Source of the DNA: Coprinus comatus
Lineage: Eukaryota > Basidiomycota > Agaricomycetes > Agaricales > Agaricaceae
Direction of reading: 5' to 3'
NCBI GenBank assembly: GCA_034638255.1
Contig: JAWPGT010000001.1
Location: 2,604,001 to 2,668,000, forward strand
DNA: 64,000 nt
Part shown: piece by piece, positions 37,160 through 49,600 of the stretch
Position numbering within the stretch: the stretch's first letter is position 1
Layout: each line of letters begins with the position of its first letter
Program-made: the position numbers and the translations under genes
The notes under the pieces: generated by a model
What the model was told of the DNA's origin: nothing
Databases searched by the model: none
Seen by the model: only the letters and a program-made list of their open reading frames with translations

Positions 37160-38440
37160 TTCCTTGAAGGTACTTGTGCTTCCTTGGAGGTGGTTTCAAG
37201 GAAGTACAAGTAGCTTCAAGTAAGTTTTGGGGAGATCTGGAATTCTCCTTGGAGCAACTTGAAGAGCTGCTCCAAGCTCAATAAGTAGGTCCCTCTACCT
37301 TGTGGAAGCATGAAAATACTTGGGGACTGCTTGAAAATACTTGAGGACTACTTGGGAACACATTTAGCAGCTTGGAAATAGTATAATATTATAATATAAT
37401 ATAATTTTAATCATTTTTTCGAGAGGAGTAGAGGAGTTAAAAAAAGTGTATTGTGACTCTAATCTAATACAAATGTAATGATATAATAGCTAAACTACTA
37501 ATAAACGTGAGGCAACTGTAGAACAATATTATTAATAAAGTTATAAAAAAAAAAAAAAATCAACTTACATTATAAATATATTATCACAGTGTGCCGAGTT
37601 CTTCACCAAATCGTATGAGGCTGGTGGCATTGGAAATGATTTGTGGCATTCTGTAGAGCCTAAAAACGCGTCAGGACGCGAAGAAATGGATATGTTAAAG
37701 GAGAATATGTAGGAATAGTATAAAAAAATAGAAAACACACCTTTAACCAATGAATACTCCCCCGTTTCGCGCCATTTTACCCTCTATTCATTCGCCTCTT
37801 CAATGCGGTTCTAACGAGCCTAAAAACGTGGCATATGACGCGAAATTGAGGTTGTTAGTAGTCTTGACCTCTGGTGGTTGTAGAGGGAGGAGTGTGATAG
37901 GGTGGATGTTGAATGTGTTGTGGCTGAGGGGAGGGGTGGGCCAGGCTATAGAAGTCAGGAGTTGAGTAGCAAGGTGACAGGTATGGGGTTGAGCATTTCG
38001 TCAAGGGGAATGGAAAGAAATGGGGAGAGGCAGTAACATGGTGTGATGTGTCCATGTTCCCACTGTCACATGATCACCCATTTTCAAAATTTCGTCAAGT
38101 CCAAAATGCAGAATGTTCCTTAAGGGTGTCACACTTTCAATTCTTGGCTTCTAGGCACGTTCTTAGGCTCTACAGAACCGCACTTACGATACCTATCTAA
38201 TGGTACTAGTTATATAGCTCTATGTGGTGTATTGGTTGCGCAATAATGCATTTATTGATTTCTCTACTGTAATACTGCCTAAGAATAAGAATTCTCAGAA
38301 CATATTTGGTTGGCCCTTGAGAGAACTTGAAGCTCCTTGTAGAATATATTTTACTTGAAGCCACTTTGGGCTCCTTGGAGAAATTTTCACCAAGGTATCA
38401 TAAGGTACCCACAAGGATATTAAGGAGCATAAGCTGACTT
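37160..38440. repeat. Repeat-rich interval with direct and inverted motifs
   Basis: Both edges carry related sequence in inverted orientation: a CTTCAAGTAA-containing stretch at about 37,190-37,225 and its imperfect reverse complement at about 38,340-38,380. Inside, CTGTAGAGCCTAA at 37651-37663 has an exact inverted copy at 38163-38175. A related direct copy (GAGCCTAAAAACGTG) lies near 37,816-37,830. ACTTG/CTTGAAG motifs recur on both sides. This looks like one or more decayed transposable elements; no transposase frame is visible. Confidence 0.45.
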
Positions 38441-39363
38441 AAGCCCTAAAAGGAGCAGTAAGTAGCCCGAAAAAAAGTGCGCGAAATCCTGATGCTCCTA
38501 GCAGACATACCAAAGTCAAGGATGCTTCTTGCACTAAACGTACTACATCATCCGTTGAGGTTAGTATCATTCTGTTCCTCTCATTATCTCGCTGAGCAGT
38601 CGAATAGGATGCTAGATGGACCTGTGCACAAGAGCCATACAGATATCCCTTGAACGAGGCCCCAAAGGATCCTTGGGAGAAATGTTTTGACGTTGTGGAT
38701 AAGCATGACATGGATCTGTGTGCAAAACTTAAAGAGGAATTATCAGCCTTGCTAATATTCGTGAGTAAAATAACTCCACTTGTCATTTACTGTACTAATT
38801 ATATACTACTTATAGTCCAGCTTATTCCTGGCTGTTGTTACTGCATTTACTATTGAATCATTTAAATGGTTGGAAGAGGACAAAGAAGACACCATCATCC
38901 ATTTTCTCAACCAAACTGTCTGAATTCTAAATGACCCACAATTACAAGGAACTGCTCAAGAACCCGAACCATTCCATCCCAGTCCGCAGGACATCATCAT
39001 TAATCAGCTTTGGTTCTTAAGTGTGCTGCTCAGTATGTTCGCCATGCTAGTGGGAACCTTCTGTTTACAGTGGATTTCCTCCTTCCGACAACCTGTTTTG
39101 AAACGAAAGCGTCACGATGACACTCTAGCATTACGTCAACTGCGGTACAAGGGTTTTGTTAAATGGGGAGTCCCAAATGTATCAGCTATGCTCCTTGTAT
39201 TAGTGCAAATAGCAGTTGCACTGTTCGCTACTGGTCTTCTTTTTTTGCTTTGGTCTTTGAACCACCAGGTCGGATTACCTGTTGCCATTGTCACTGGATT
39301 TGCCACTTTTCTGCTTGTCATTATTACACTGGCACTGTTGATTCAATCAACACTTGGATGGAT

Positions 39364-39602
39364 TGTTGAACTATTATTAGTTCTGCAATGACATTCTCGT
39401 ATGGCATCACGCTTGATGAATATATCTTCATGATCTATATCATGTGACCTAGTATATTCTCGCACGGACCACTGTAAATATGTATATAAGATTGTACTCA
39501 TGCATTATATACTTAAGTTCCTTCTCTACCAACAACTAACACCCTCAGTAAGTCCAGAGTCGTACCTACCCATGTTTCATACACTACGCTCTTGTTTTAA
39601 CA
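39364..39602 (+). repeat. 5' LTR of element 1
   Basis: 239 bp, starts TGTTGAAC and ends TTTTAACA. It contains a TATATAAG motif at about 39483 and the ATG (39572) that probably starts the polyprotein. It differs from the 3' LTR by two G/A changes. Confidence 0.96.
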
Positions 39603-42600
39603 GGTTATGGGCCCCGGTTAGCCTGTACGACTCTCGACGCGCACTTGACGAGTACTACTCATCGTGCAGCTCAGAGCTCGAGGGTGAAGCTGGATTCACC
39701 TGTGAGGGAAGTCCGAGTTCCGCTCGCTCGAGATGTCGACCCACTCAGTGTTCTCTATGCAACCCTTTACCGTACTCGGTTAGACGGGCAGCACATAGCT
39801 CTGTAGAACATAGCGCATGTAGTGCAGCTTTAGTTCATAGTTCTGACACATGTTTTGTTGTAGATTTTTATCTCCAAACATTACTCATGGCCGCCTTGAT
39901 CCCCTCGATCCCGGTCCTTACTGGCACAGCTAACTACCAAGTGTGGGAAGCACGTGTTTTGTCTATTGCTAACATGATCCATATGGATGGATGGTGTGTA
40001 GTGAGAATGATCGATGGCAGTGCCACAAGGCCTGCAGCTATCGGTGGTTCCCCCGCAACTGCCACTACCGCTATGGTACCCCCCACGAACATCGATGAAA
40101 TTCGAAAGTTTGATAATTGTGAGGCATTTGCACTTGGGATGTTAAACTCCCAATTGAGTGATGACATGCTTAGGCATGGTGAAACTACCTCTGACGGTCT
40201 TTGGACACACCTAAGACGAGTTTATGGCACATTTTCGGCAGGTGCAGCTTATGAGCTATATGCTTCTGCAGATTCGTTCCGGTTATCTGGTGTGACAGAT
40301 CCCTCCAAGGAGATCTCCACCTTCCGAAACTACTTCACGCAGTTGGAGCAAGCCTCGCCCCCAATTAATGTCCCCGGAATCCTCCATGCATTGATGTTAA
40401 TGACACGCATTCCTCCTCAATGGAGTGCCACTCGTGCAGCCCTCCTCGTCCAATATGGTAATTCCTTATCGAACCTAACAGTTCAAATCGTCTCTGATGC
40501 AATTATGGGTGCTTGGCAGGATTCCCGTGGAGCTGCTTCTGCTTCTTGTGCCGCTTCTACCAGCATTAAAAACTACAAGGGTGCAAAGCCCTATTCTAAA
40601 TCCTCCAGTGGTGCTTCTCAGCAGCCCCAACAACAGCAACAACAGAAGTCGTCATCTGGTGGTTCTAAACCAAATCAGACCCAGAACTCTGGTTCCAGTG
40701 ATACTTCTGGGGGGGATAAGGATAAAAAGAAGAAGCATCGACACGGAAAACATGGAGGCAACAAGGCTAACAACGCCAAAGAGGATACCGGTAATGTGGA
40801 TATGATTTTGTCACCCACTGTCTTGGAGTCTTTTACAACTCCCACTAACAAACCTTCCAATACTCGCTCTCTCATTGAGAGAATGAAGACAACTGATCCC
40901 CGCCTCAGGGCAGTGGCCTTGAAAAAGGCTGCAGATGAAGTCGTCGTGCACGGTGTTGAGCCTCCTGCTCCTCGTGCTACTCTTCTTCCCCCTGCTGGGC
41001 ACCTGGTCGGTCGTACCCAGTATCAGAAAAAGAAGACAGAGGTCTTCGAGAAGATGGGTGCTCGCCTTGGCTTTGGCTTGGTTGAACCCTGTCCCCCATC
41101 ACCTCCACTATCGCTTGATGCGATGGTGTCACATATCCTTCCTGAAGAGGAAGTTGATTCGTCTTCAGTTTCTACACCTGGGTCCCCCATGTGCAGATCA
41201 AAGTCTCCTTCTTACGTCCCTCCTTCTGATGTTCCTGAAGCGATCTCCGAGGCTGATGCCTACATGAATGATCCGGACTATGAAGCTGATGCGGATTACG
41301 AGGTTGATGATGGTTGGTATAACGAGTATGTACCTTTCTTTTCTCAAGATTTCTTCCTTACTAAATGGGATATCCAGAGATGCCCCCGCCAAATGGGGAG
41401 ACAAACAAATTGCTCCATCAGACCCAATGTTCTAGTGCACCGTAATGGACTGCCAGACTATAGTCGGACATTTAGTTCTCATGTATCCACTGTTGATGTA
41501 ACCTCTCCTGTTTCTGTAAATGCGATGGATTCTCCTGTTTCTTTAAGTGATCCTTTTGTCTTACCGGCAAAATATTTAAGAGATCCTGAAAGCGGTGATG
41601 AACCGGTAAAAGATCTTGAATGCCTATGCAACTTCTGTGAAGATAAAGAAAAACCTAATTATGCTAGAGAGTCTGCTACTTGGCTCCTTGATTCAGGCGC
41701 TAGCTTTAATTGCACCCAGCATATAAGCGACTTTATCGAGTTAGAGGAAGGAGTGTTTGGCAATGTTAGAACTGCTAATGACAAACTCATTGGCATTACC
41801 GGCCGTGGGAAAGTCCTCTTTCAACATGAAGTAGACGGAGTTACAAGAACAACTCCACTGTATCCAGTCTATTATATTGCGTCTCTCTCCACTAGAATCA
41901 TTTCACCTGGCACCTTATGGCTGCAAGGAATGAGGAGTGAGTCTAATTTAAAGCGAACCAACATATTTTGTTCAAACAGAAAATTATTTATGCATGCTAC
42001 ACACATACCTGTGTTCAAAGAGTTAGAAGATGCACTCCACCACATCCATACTCGGATTGTGCGTCACTATACTGCGAATCAGGTGCTATCTTATTGCGCA
42101 TCTAAATTATCTGTTTATGATCTTTGGCACCGTCGATTGGCGCATCCTGGAAAGGAAATATTGCGACAACTTCCAAAACACTCAGAAAAAGTACCTGAGT
42201 TCGACATTCCTATCTCTCATCAAATTTGTGATGGTTGTGCTCAAGGCAAAATGTCCGATGACGCACATCATCCTTCTTCGACACGAGCGAAGTCATTTTT
42301 AGAATTGATCCACAGTGATCTTCTAGAATTCCCCGTTGCCTCGTATCACAAGTACAAGTGGGCAATGACATTCTATGATGACTATTCTAGCCATGCCTGG
42401 ATCCTCCTCTTATGAGCCAAATCTGATGCCTTCGCAGCATTTGAAAGATTCTGTGCCTTTGAGGAAAAGCAATTCGGTAAAACGATTAAGTGTATCCGGA
42501 CAGACAATGGTGGCGAATATGTCTCTAAACAACTTGAGGAATTCCTTCACTCAAAAGGGATAGTACACGAGACGTCTGCACCACACATACACCAACAGAA

Positions 42601-45403
42601 CGGTAGAGCAGAAAGACTGAACTGCACACTTCAGGAAAAGGCGCAGGCCATGCGACTTACTGCATGCTTACCAGATTCTTGGTGGGAATTTGCCCTTAAC
42701 ATGGCTGTTCATTGTTACAATAGAACTCCCATCAAACGTCTTGAATGGAAAACTCCCACTGAAATGGTAACAGGGAAGAAGCCAGATCTATCTGGTCTTC
42801 ACGTGTTTGGCTGTGCAGCTTACGTTTTCATTCCTAAGGAATCACGTGATGACAAATTGTCACCCAGATCTGAAATAATGATCTTCCTTGGTTACACTGG
42901 TGCAAACTATACTTTTATGCGACATCAGAAAGGAAATGTTATTTATACTGCAAAAACAGCTATTTTCGACGAGGGCTGGTATCCCAAATGCAAGCCAGAT
43001 CACGAAAAACGTAAGGACTCCGGTTCTACAAAAAACCCAAAAATAAATCCTCCTCCTCCAGCATCTAATGAAGATGATGAGGATACTACACCTGATCTTT
43101 ATCCTGATGATCCTATGGACACATCTCGACAAGATGACAGTGATAGAACACCGTTACCGCCTAGACCGCAAGGTCTGATTCCCGGACCATCTACTTCTCA
43201 AAAACCTCCTGTTCCCAGTCCGAGCAAACCCGCTCCTAGGAAAACAACAGTTGAGGAAGTAACTGATGAAGATGATGATGATGACGCGTTATCATACGCT
43301 GACCCCGAATCACCTGTTCGTCATCCGAGTCCGAGCCCTGCTCCTCGATCTGACTCCACCCGTCCCATTTCTCCATCACCTGAACGACCTCCTAGACCAG
43401 TTGAACCTTTACCTCGCCGTTCTGGCAGAGAAAAGTTTGTTCCTTTTAGAGAAGGTAACGTTTATGGGGAGAGAACACATCCATCTGAGATCCTACAAGA
43501 CTATAATCACAATGAACCTCTACCACCTCAGGGGAGAGTTCGTCTCTGTGGTCATGATTTCAGAATCCGAAATCAACGAGATCGCCCTAAAGCAGATCCA
43601 TGTCCTATTTCACCCGAGGAAGTCCGAGAACGTCGCGATGAAATACGCAGACAACATGAGGATGCCTCACGGCAATATGCGAGGGAACAACAACCTGACG
43701 CTATGGAAGAAGACGCAGATTGTAAGATTCAACGGATTACTAAGGAAGGGGGGTTAGAATTGATGAACTTTTTATTGGCAAAAGCGAGTTCAACTACAGT
43801 TCCTGAGCAATTCTGTGATCTTGTAAAATTGAATCCGGAGGAACGTAAACACTGGCACAAAGCTTGTCTCGAAGAACTAGATGTGCTGAAAAAGCGACAA
43901 GTTTACGAGTTAGTGAAACTTCCGGAAGGAAGGAAAACTGTAAAAAATAGATGGGTCTTTAATGAAAAGAGTGACGGTTGCAAACATGCTAGACTAGTTG
44001 CTAAAGGGTTTTCTCAAGTCGAGGGCATCAACTTTGATGAACTATTTTCTCCAGTAGTACGATATGAGTCCGCTCGAATCCTGCTCGGGTTAGCCGCCCT
44101 TGAAGACTGGGACATTGAGTCTGTCGATGTAAAGACAGTATATCTCTATGGCAAACTGGATGAGGAAATCTATATGGATCAACCTGAAGGTTTCAAACTT
44201 AAGGGCAAGGAACATATGGTATGGAGGTTACGACGTGCATTGTACGGCCTTAAACAAGCCGGCTTAGCCTGGTGGAAGGAGATGGCATCTTCCATGGACA
44301 AACTAGGTTTTAAGCGATGTGAATCCGATGCCGGTATCTATATTTATCGTCGAAAAGATGGCAAGTTTGTCATTGCTGTCGTGTATGTTGATGACGTACT
44401 TTTCATGGGAAATGACTCTGCCCTGCTTAAAAAGCTTAAAGAAGAGTTCATGAAAAAGTGGGAATGCCACGACCTTGGAGAAGTCAAAGAATTTCTTGGT
44501 ATGCACATCAGGAGAGATCAAGCTAATCGAAAGATCTATCTTGATCAATGTGCTTATTTAGAGAAGATCCTGGAAAGGTTTAAAGTTACTGGCTATGACC
44601 GTGACACCAAGCCGGCGTGAACTCTGCTGCCAGAAGGGTACTATCCAGTTCTTAACAACAAGCCGATCAACTCCTCCATCTGTTCTAGGTACCAACAGGT
44701 GATCGGATCACTGTTGTACATTGCTATTGGCACGCGTCCGGACATTTCATTCGCTGTGACTAAGCTTAGTCAACATTCTCATAATCCTACGGAAGAACAT
44801 TTGCGTAGAGCTCTCTACATTTGTAGATACCTACTAGCAACTCAGGAATACCGAATGACGCTTAATGGTTCTGGTAATGAGGGTTTCATCACTTACAGTG
44901 ATTCTGATTGGGCTAGTGATCCTTCTACTCAAAGATCCCAAACTGGTTATCTGTCCACTGTTGCATCCTGCCCGGTAGCCTGGGTTAGTCGATCACAGAA
45001 GACTATTGTGTTATCGTCCACAGAGGCTGAGTACATGGCTATTTCCGATTGTAGTTGTCAGTCCATCTGGATCAGAAGCCTAATGACTGAACTTGGTTTA
45101 CATAACAATGAACCAATGGATATTTGTGGAGACAATATGGGCTCTCTCTTTATCGCGCAAAACCCTGCCGTCGAAAAGAGATCAAAACACATAGACATCA
45201 TTTTCCACTTCATTCGTCAAGTAATTGATGAAAAGAAGGTTCAGCTCTATTTTATCCCAGGCACTGAGAACCCTGCAGATCTTCTCACAAAGAATCTCGG
45301 ACGTGTGAAGTTTGAATACTTCCGTGATAACTATTATGGGTTGGAGTTTTCTAATCCCACATATAGCGCTGCCAAGCGCTCAAATAATATGGTCCCAACA
45401 TAG
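39572..45403 (+). pseudogene. Gag-Pol polyprotein of element 1, two TGA codons
   Basis: One frame of 1,944 codons runs from ATG 39572 inside the LTR to TAG 45401-45403, broken only by TGA at 42413-42415 (integrase core) and 44618-44620 (after RT). A Gag region (LRRVYGTFSAGAAYELYASA) is followed by a Q/S-rich and basic stretch (KDKKKKHRHGKHGGNK). Protease: WLLDSGASF near 41,690. Integrase zinc motif: HRRLAHPG...CDGC; core: HSDLL, TDNGGEY and the NGRAE glutamate. RT catalytic motif YVDD at 44384-44395. RNase H: TYSDSDWAS, SSTEAEYMA, CGDNMGS. There are no frameshifts, so decay is limited to point changes. Confidence 0.93.
39603..39615 (+). other. Primer binding site of element 1
   Basis: GGTTATGGGCCCC follows the 5' LTR directly. 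Its complement, GGGGCCCATAACC, matches the anticodon stem-loop of a eukaryotic initiator tRNA-Met with CAT anticodon. This suggests half-tRNA priming as known for Drosophila copia and Ty5. Element 2 has the same site. Confidence 0.7.
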
Positions 45404-45432
45404 GGCGCTTCATAGCTGCCATGTTCATATTC

Positions 45433-45439
45433 AGGGGAG
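45433..45439 (+). other. Polypurine tract of element 1
   Basis: AGGGGAG directly before the 3' LTR, the expected plus-strand primer for reverse transcription. Element 2 has AAAAGGGGAG in the same place. Confidence 0.8.
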
Positions 45440-45678
45440 TGTTGAACTATTATTAGTTCTACAATGACATTCTCGTATGGCATCACGCTTGATGAATATA
45501 TCTTCATGATCTATATCATGTGACCTAGTATATTCTCGCACAGACCACTGTAAATATGTATATAAGATTGTACTCATGCATTATATACTTAAGTTCCTTC
45601 TCTACCAACAACTAACACCCTCAGTAAGTCCAGAGTCGTACCTACCCATGTTTCATACACTACGCTCTTGTTTTAACA
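45440..45678 (+). repeat. 3' LTR of element 1
   Basis: 239 bp, the pair of the LTR at 39364-39602, followed by the target duplication TGGAT. Confidence 0.96.
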
Positions 45679-45700
45679 TGGATCATTCCTCAAACCCTAG

Positions 45701-45893
45701 TGAAAGGCGAGTTACTCGCTAGGGGTGCGAGGGCCCGGTGTTGTCACAACCTCAAGAGTACACCATTCATGAAGAATGGTGGAGCTTTACTGGTGAACAT
45801 GGTGGTATCAAACTAAAGAGAAAATTTACACTGGTGTTGTATTAAATACCACTACCCGTTTCCCACACAGCCATGAGGCTGTCCCCACACTAG
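45701..45893. mobile_element. Non-coding insertion of about 190 bp flanked by CTAG
   Basis: The DUF6535 reading frame is interrupted here. CTAG occurs before (45697-45700) and at the end (45890-45893) of the interval; removing one CTAG plus the insert restores the frame that aligns with the intact paralogue (PQTL joining ALTQC). It contains an internal palindrome around CACCATTCATGAAGAATGGTG (two arms near 45,760-45,782). No coding capacity. A MITE or SINE is likely; the class cannot be told from one copy. Confidence 0.55.
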
Positions 45894-46292
45894 CATTGAC
45901 CCAATGTCTATTTAAATCACCTCTATCATGGTTTATCTAACATTGCTGTCTTCTGGCAGCAACCATCGCTAGCCTAATATTTGGATGGTGGACTCCTGTA
46001 GCGAGATGGCGGAAGGAGCAGCTTAGTCGAGAGAGTGGTGAAGAATATTGGCGACAGATAAGGGAGAAAATGGGACCCCAGAAGAAAACTACATCCGGAT
46101 TTTCCTATTATCGTGCTCGCGGTCTTGGGTATGCCATGAAAATGCTCATATACAAATGTGATGCCATATATGTTGTTCATAACTGTCTTCAAGATTTTCA
46201 TGGTACATCCGGTGACATTGAAACTTTCAAAATGCTTTTCGGCCGGAAATTTAATGGACTGGAAACTCGATTGTTGTCCGATGATGGTAGAC

Positions 46293-46673
46293 TGTTGGAA
46301 AATACAGACTATTATTAGATAGTCACATGACATTTTCATTTCATTTCACTTTCATCGTTTCATTACGCTTTGCATTATGTGGCAGCTCCTTATTGGTTGT
46401 AGTTAGCGTTTCACCTATATGTTTCAACTCCTGTATCAACTCCTGTTTCATGTATAATTACCTGACACATAGTAGACACCTGACTCCTTTCTAGTCGTAG
46501 CACGGACCACTTTATTATCATATAAGTAGTGTACTTTCTCTCTTGTATTCTACAGTTCTCGAACTACAAAGTTCTCTTACACTCTACTCTCTCCACCAAG
46601 CAAACATACTAACTACCACTTCGTGCGTATCATTATATTGCTATGTCTACATGCATACGCGTTGCTTTCAACA
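46293..46673 (+). repeat. 5' LTR of element 2
   Basis: 381 bp, starts TGTTGGAAAA and ends TTTCAACA. It contains the ATG at 46643 that probably begins the polyprotein, at the same distance (31 nt) from the LTR end as in element 1. Confidence 0.96.
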
Positions 46674-49600
46674 GGTTATGGGCCCCGACTAGCCAGTATG
46701 GATCCTTGAGTTCGACGAGACACATAGCTTCTCAGCATGTTAAGTCATCTCACTCTCGGAAACGTGTGGTTCACGTCGACCAACCTGGAGAGATTGAGTC
46801 CTGTTCCAGGCCCTCAGAGATTTCGTCTCTCCCTCTCTGGTGTGATGCTTGCTCCATACTACCGTACTCGGTTAGACGGAAAGCTCGCAGATCTGTTGCT
46901 GGCGCACGAATATGCGACTTACAACATGAGGCTAATATGTGTTTTGTTGTAGATTCCTATCTCCAATCACTAGTCATGACCGCTCTCATCCCCACGTTGC
47001 CAGTCCTTAAAGGTTCGGCCGATTATGCACTTTGGTCAATGAAGTTGATCAATTGCGCCTCGATGATTATCATTGAGGGATACTCAATTGGTCAGATCAT
47101 TCAAGATCAAGCTAACCCAAAGACTGTTCCTCAGACGGTTGCAGCAGTTGCAGCTACTCCCACTTCGGCAGCAGTTCCTGCTCATATCGCTCAGATTGTT
47201 ACACCTGAGGAACGTCTCAAATGGGACACAGCCGAGGCTTTTGCTCTTGGCTTGATCAATAGCAAGATCTCAGATGATCTTCTGAATCACGGACAAGCTG
47301 CTTCCCATGTGTTGTGGAGACATCTCCGCACCAACTATGGCACTTTTAATGCGGGTACCGCATTTGAGATCTGGGCGAAAGCCGATGGTTTCAGGTTAAC
47401 TGGAACCTCAGATCCATCTGTTGAGATTGCAGGGTTCACTACCCTGTTTACACGTCTCCAGAACGCGACCCCTCCCATCCATGTTCCTGAGCTGCTTCGC
47501 GCACTCATGCTGTTGACACGCATTCCTAATCAATGGAATGCTACTCGTGCTTCCCTCCTCGTTTGATATGGGAGCACTGACTTTGCACGTCTAACAGTAA
47601 GAGTAGTCGCTGAGGCTATCCAGTCCGCTTGGCTTGACTCTCGAGGTCATGCCAACACTTTACGTTCTCAAGGTGTGAAGGGCTTCAAAGGCCCTAAACA
47701 ACATAATCAGAACCAAAACCAGAGTCAAGGTCAAGGTTCGCGCCCGCAAGGGCAGCAACCGCAACCTCAACAATCTGGCAGCGGTTCTGGTTCCGGTCAG
47801 ACCCAACAGGGTGGAGCTGGAGAGGACAAGAAGAAGAAGAGGACTCGGGGAAAACGTGGTGGTAACAAAAATGCTAAGTCCGCGGACACCACTAATACCT
47901 CTACTACTGGGGTAGATGCAGCTGCTTCGAATATTGTCATGCTCAACAACTTTGCCTCTCCTGCTGCTACCGTTTTAGACCATCCCTTCAAATCCACTCG
48001 TGCTTTTATTGAGGAAATTAGAGAGTCCACTCCCGAGAAGGTGGTCGAGCGTAAAGCTCCTACTGTGGTTCCCAACCAACTCGTGGGAAGGACCCGATTG
48101 CAAAGGACCAAGGCCCGGGTACTCAAGTCCTACGAACGTCGTCTTGGTATGGAGCCTACACCTCCCCCTGCCTTGCCTTCGCTCGATGGTCTAGTTCTTA
48201 CCTCTCGTCCAGCCTGTGAGCCTAGTCCCCCGCATTCAGTAGTCTCTATTGACGAGAATGATAATGTTCACATGCGTCCTCCGCATGATCAGGTGTCTGC
48301 TCCGGCATCTGTCTCTGTTCTTGATGAACAATTTGAACAAATCATGAACTCGCCCTCTACCCAGTACGATACCAATGATGGGGAATACAAGTACGTAGAA
48401 TCTCTGATCAAAGATTCATCTTTTTCTGATGTGTGCTCTGTACAGCGTGGACCCCGAAGCAACTCGCTTCTGGGGTGTTCCAGAAAATTCCTCCGCTCCG
48501 GGTTCTCCCGCCTCTCGCTTCTAAGCTCGAGGGCAGTTGATGGACTATCGAGATCGTTGCATGGGACTACTAGAACTATTCGGACTACTGTTTGTAATCC
48601 TCCACCGCTAGATACTGAGATTTGTATTTTTCCCGCCACGAATGATACCGCACATTATGATTTTCCTATTTCTATCCCGATGAAGTACTTAAAACCTACT
48701 GTTTCGATCTCAGGATATGAAAAAGATGACCATGGTAAATTCTTTGAACATTGTCAATGCAGCAATTGCAAAAATCGCCCAGTGTATAATACTGGTATAG
48801 CAATCTGGATGCTCGACTCTGGCACTAGTTATCATTTTACTGGTAACATTGGCGACTTCGTTGACATCGAGAAAGGTGATTACGGCACGGTACAAACTGC
48901 TAATAGTCACACCACCATCAAAGCACGTGGCCGTGTAATCATCCAGCATGAATTGGCTGGTGTACGAACCATCACGTCATTATACCCGGTATTTTACATA
49001 GAGGGACTGAATGGAAGACTTATGTCACCAGGACCCTTTTATCTTGATGGCTTAAGGCTTGAGGCTGATGTGACAGGATCTCGGATCCTACGGCCCGATG
49101 GCTCCCTCTATATGGAGGCTACTCAGCGGGTAAAGGGTGATGGAATACACATGGTTCATTCTAGAATCATATTGGATAGTGACATCCGTTCCCTAACTTT
49201 ACCTGGAGTTCATTCGCTTTATGATCTCTGGCATAATCGACTTGGACATCCTTCGAAGCAAGTGCTCAGGAAGTTCAAGGAACACACGGTTAATTTTCCA
49301 GACGTCGATATTCCAAAACGGTCAAGGACATGTGATGGTTGCGCTCGTGGCAAGCTGCAGGAAAAGGTTCATCCTCCATCATTGTCCAGAGCTACTGAAA
49401 TATTCGAGTTGGTTCATTCTGACCTTCTTGAATTTCCCACATTATCATATCACCATGCAAAGTGGATCATCACGTTCCTAGATGATTACTCTGGTTTCAC
49501 CTATATTCGATTTTTGAGACAGAAATCCGATGTCTTTGCGATATTCCAGGAATTCTTGGCTCAAGTTGAAACCCAACATGGGAAAAAGGTCAAACGAGTT

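Larger units (their letters stand above)
39364..45678 (+). mobile_element. Ty1/copia LTR retrotransposon, element 1
   Basis: A full-length 6,315-bp element with two 239-bp LTRs, TG...CA ends and a perfect 5-bp target duplication TGGAT (39359-39363 and 45679-45683). The order of domains in its polyprotein is Gag, protease, integrase, reverse transcriptase, RNase H, which defines the copia type. The two LTRs differ at only two sites, so the insertion is fairly recent. It sits in an exon of the DUF6535 gene in the same direction. Two nonsense codons in Gag-Pol suggest it can no longer move by itself. Confidence 0.96.

Noticed and set aside
45700..45893. The 190-bp insertion read as an intron (GTGAAA...ACTAG)
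   Set aside because: Splicing with those ends leaves the reading frame shifted; only removal with one CTAG repeat restores it, and the paralogue has no intron there.
48710..48949. Minus-strand and alternate-frame ORFs within the two copia elements and other genes
   Set aside because: They are shadows of the long Gag-Pol frames and show no independent features.
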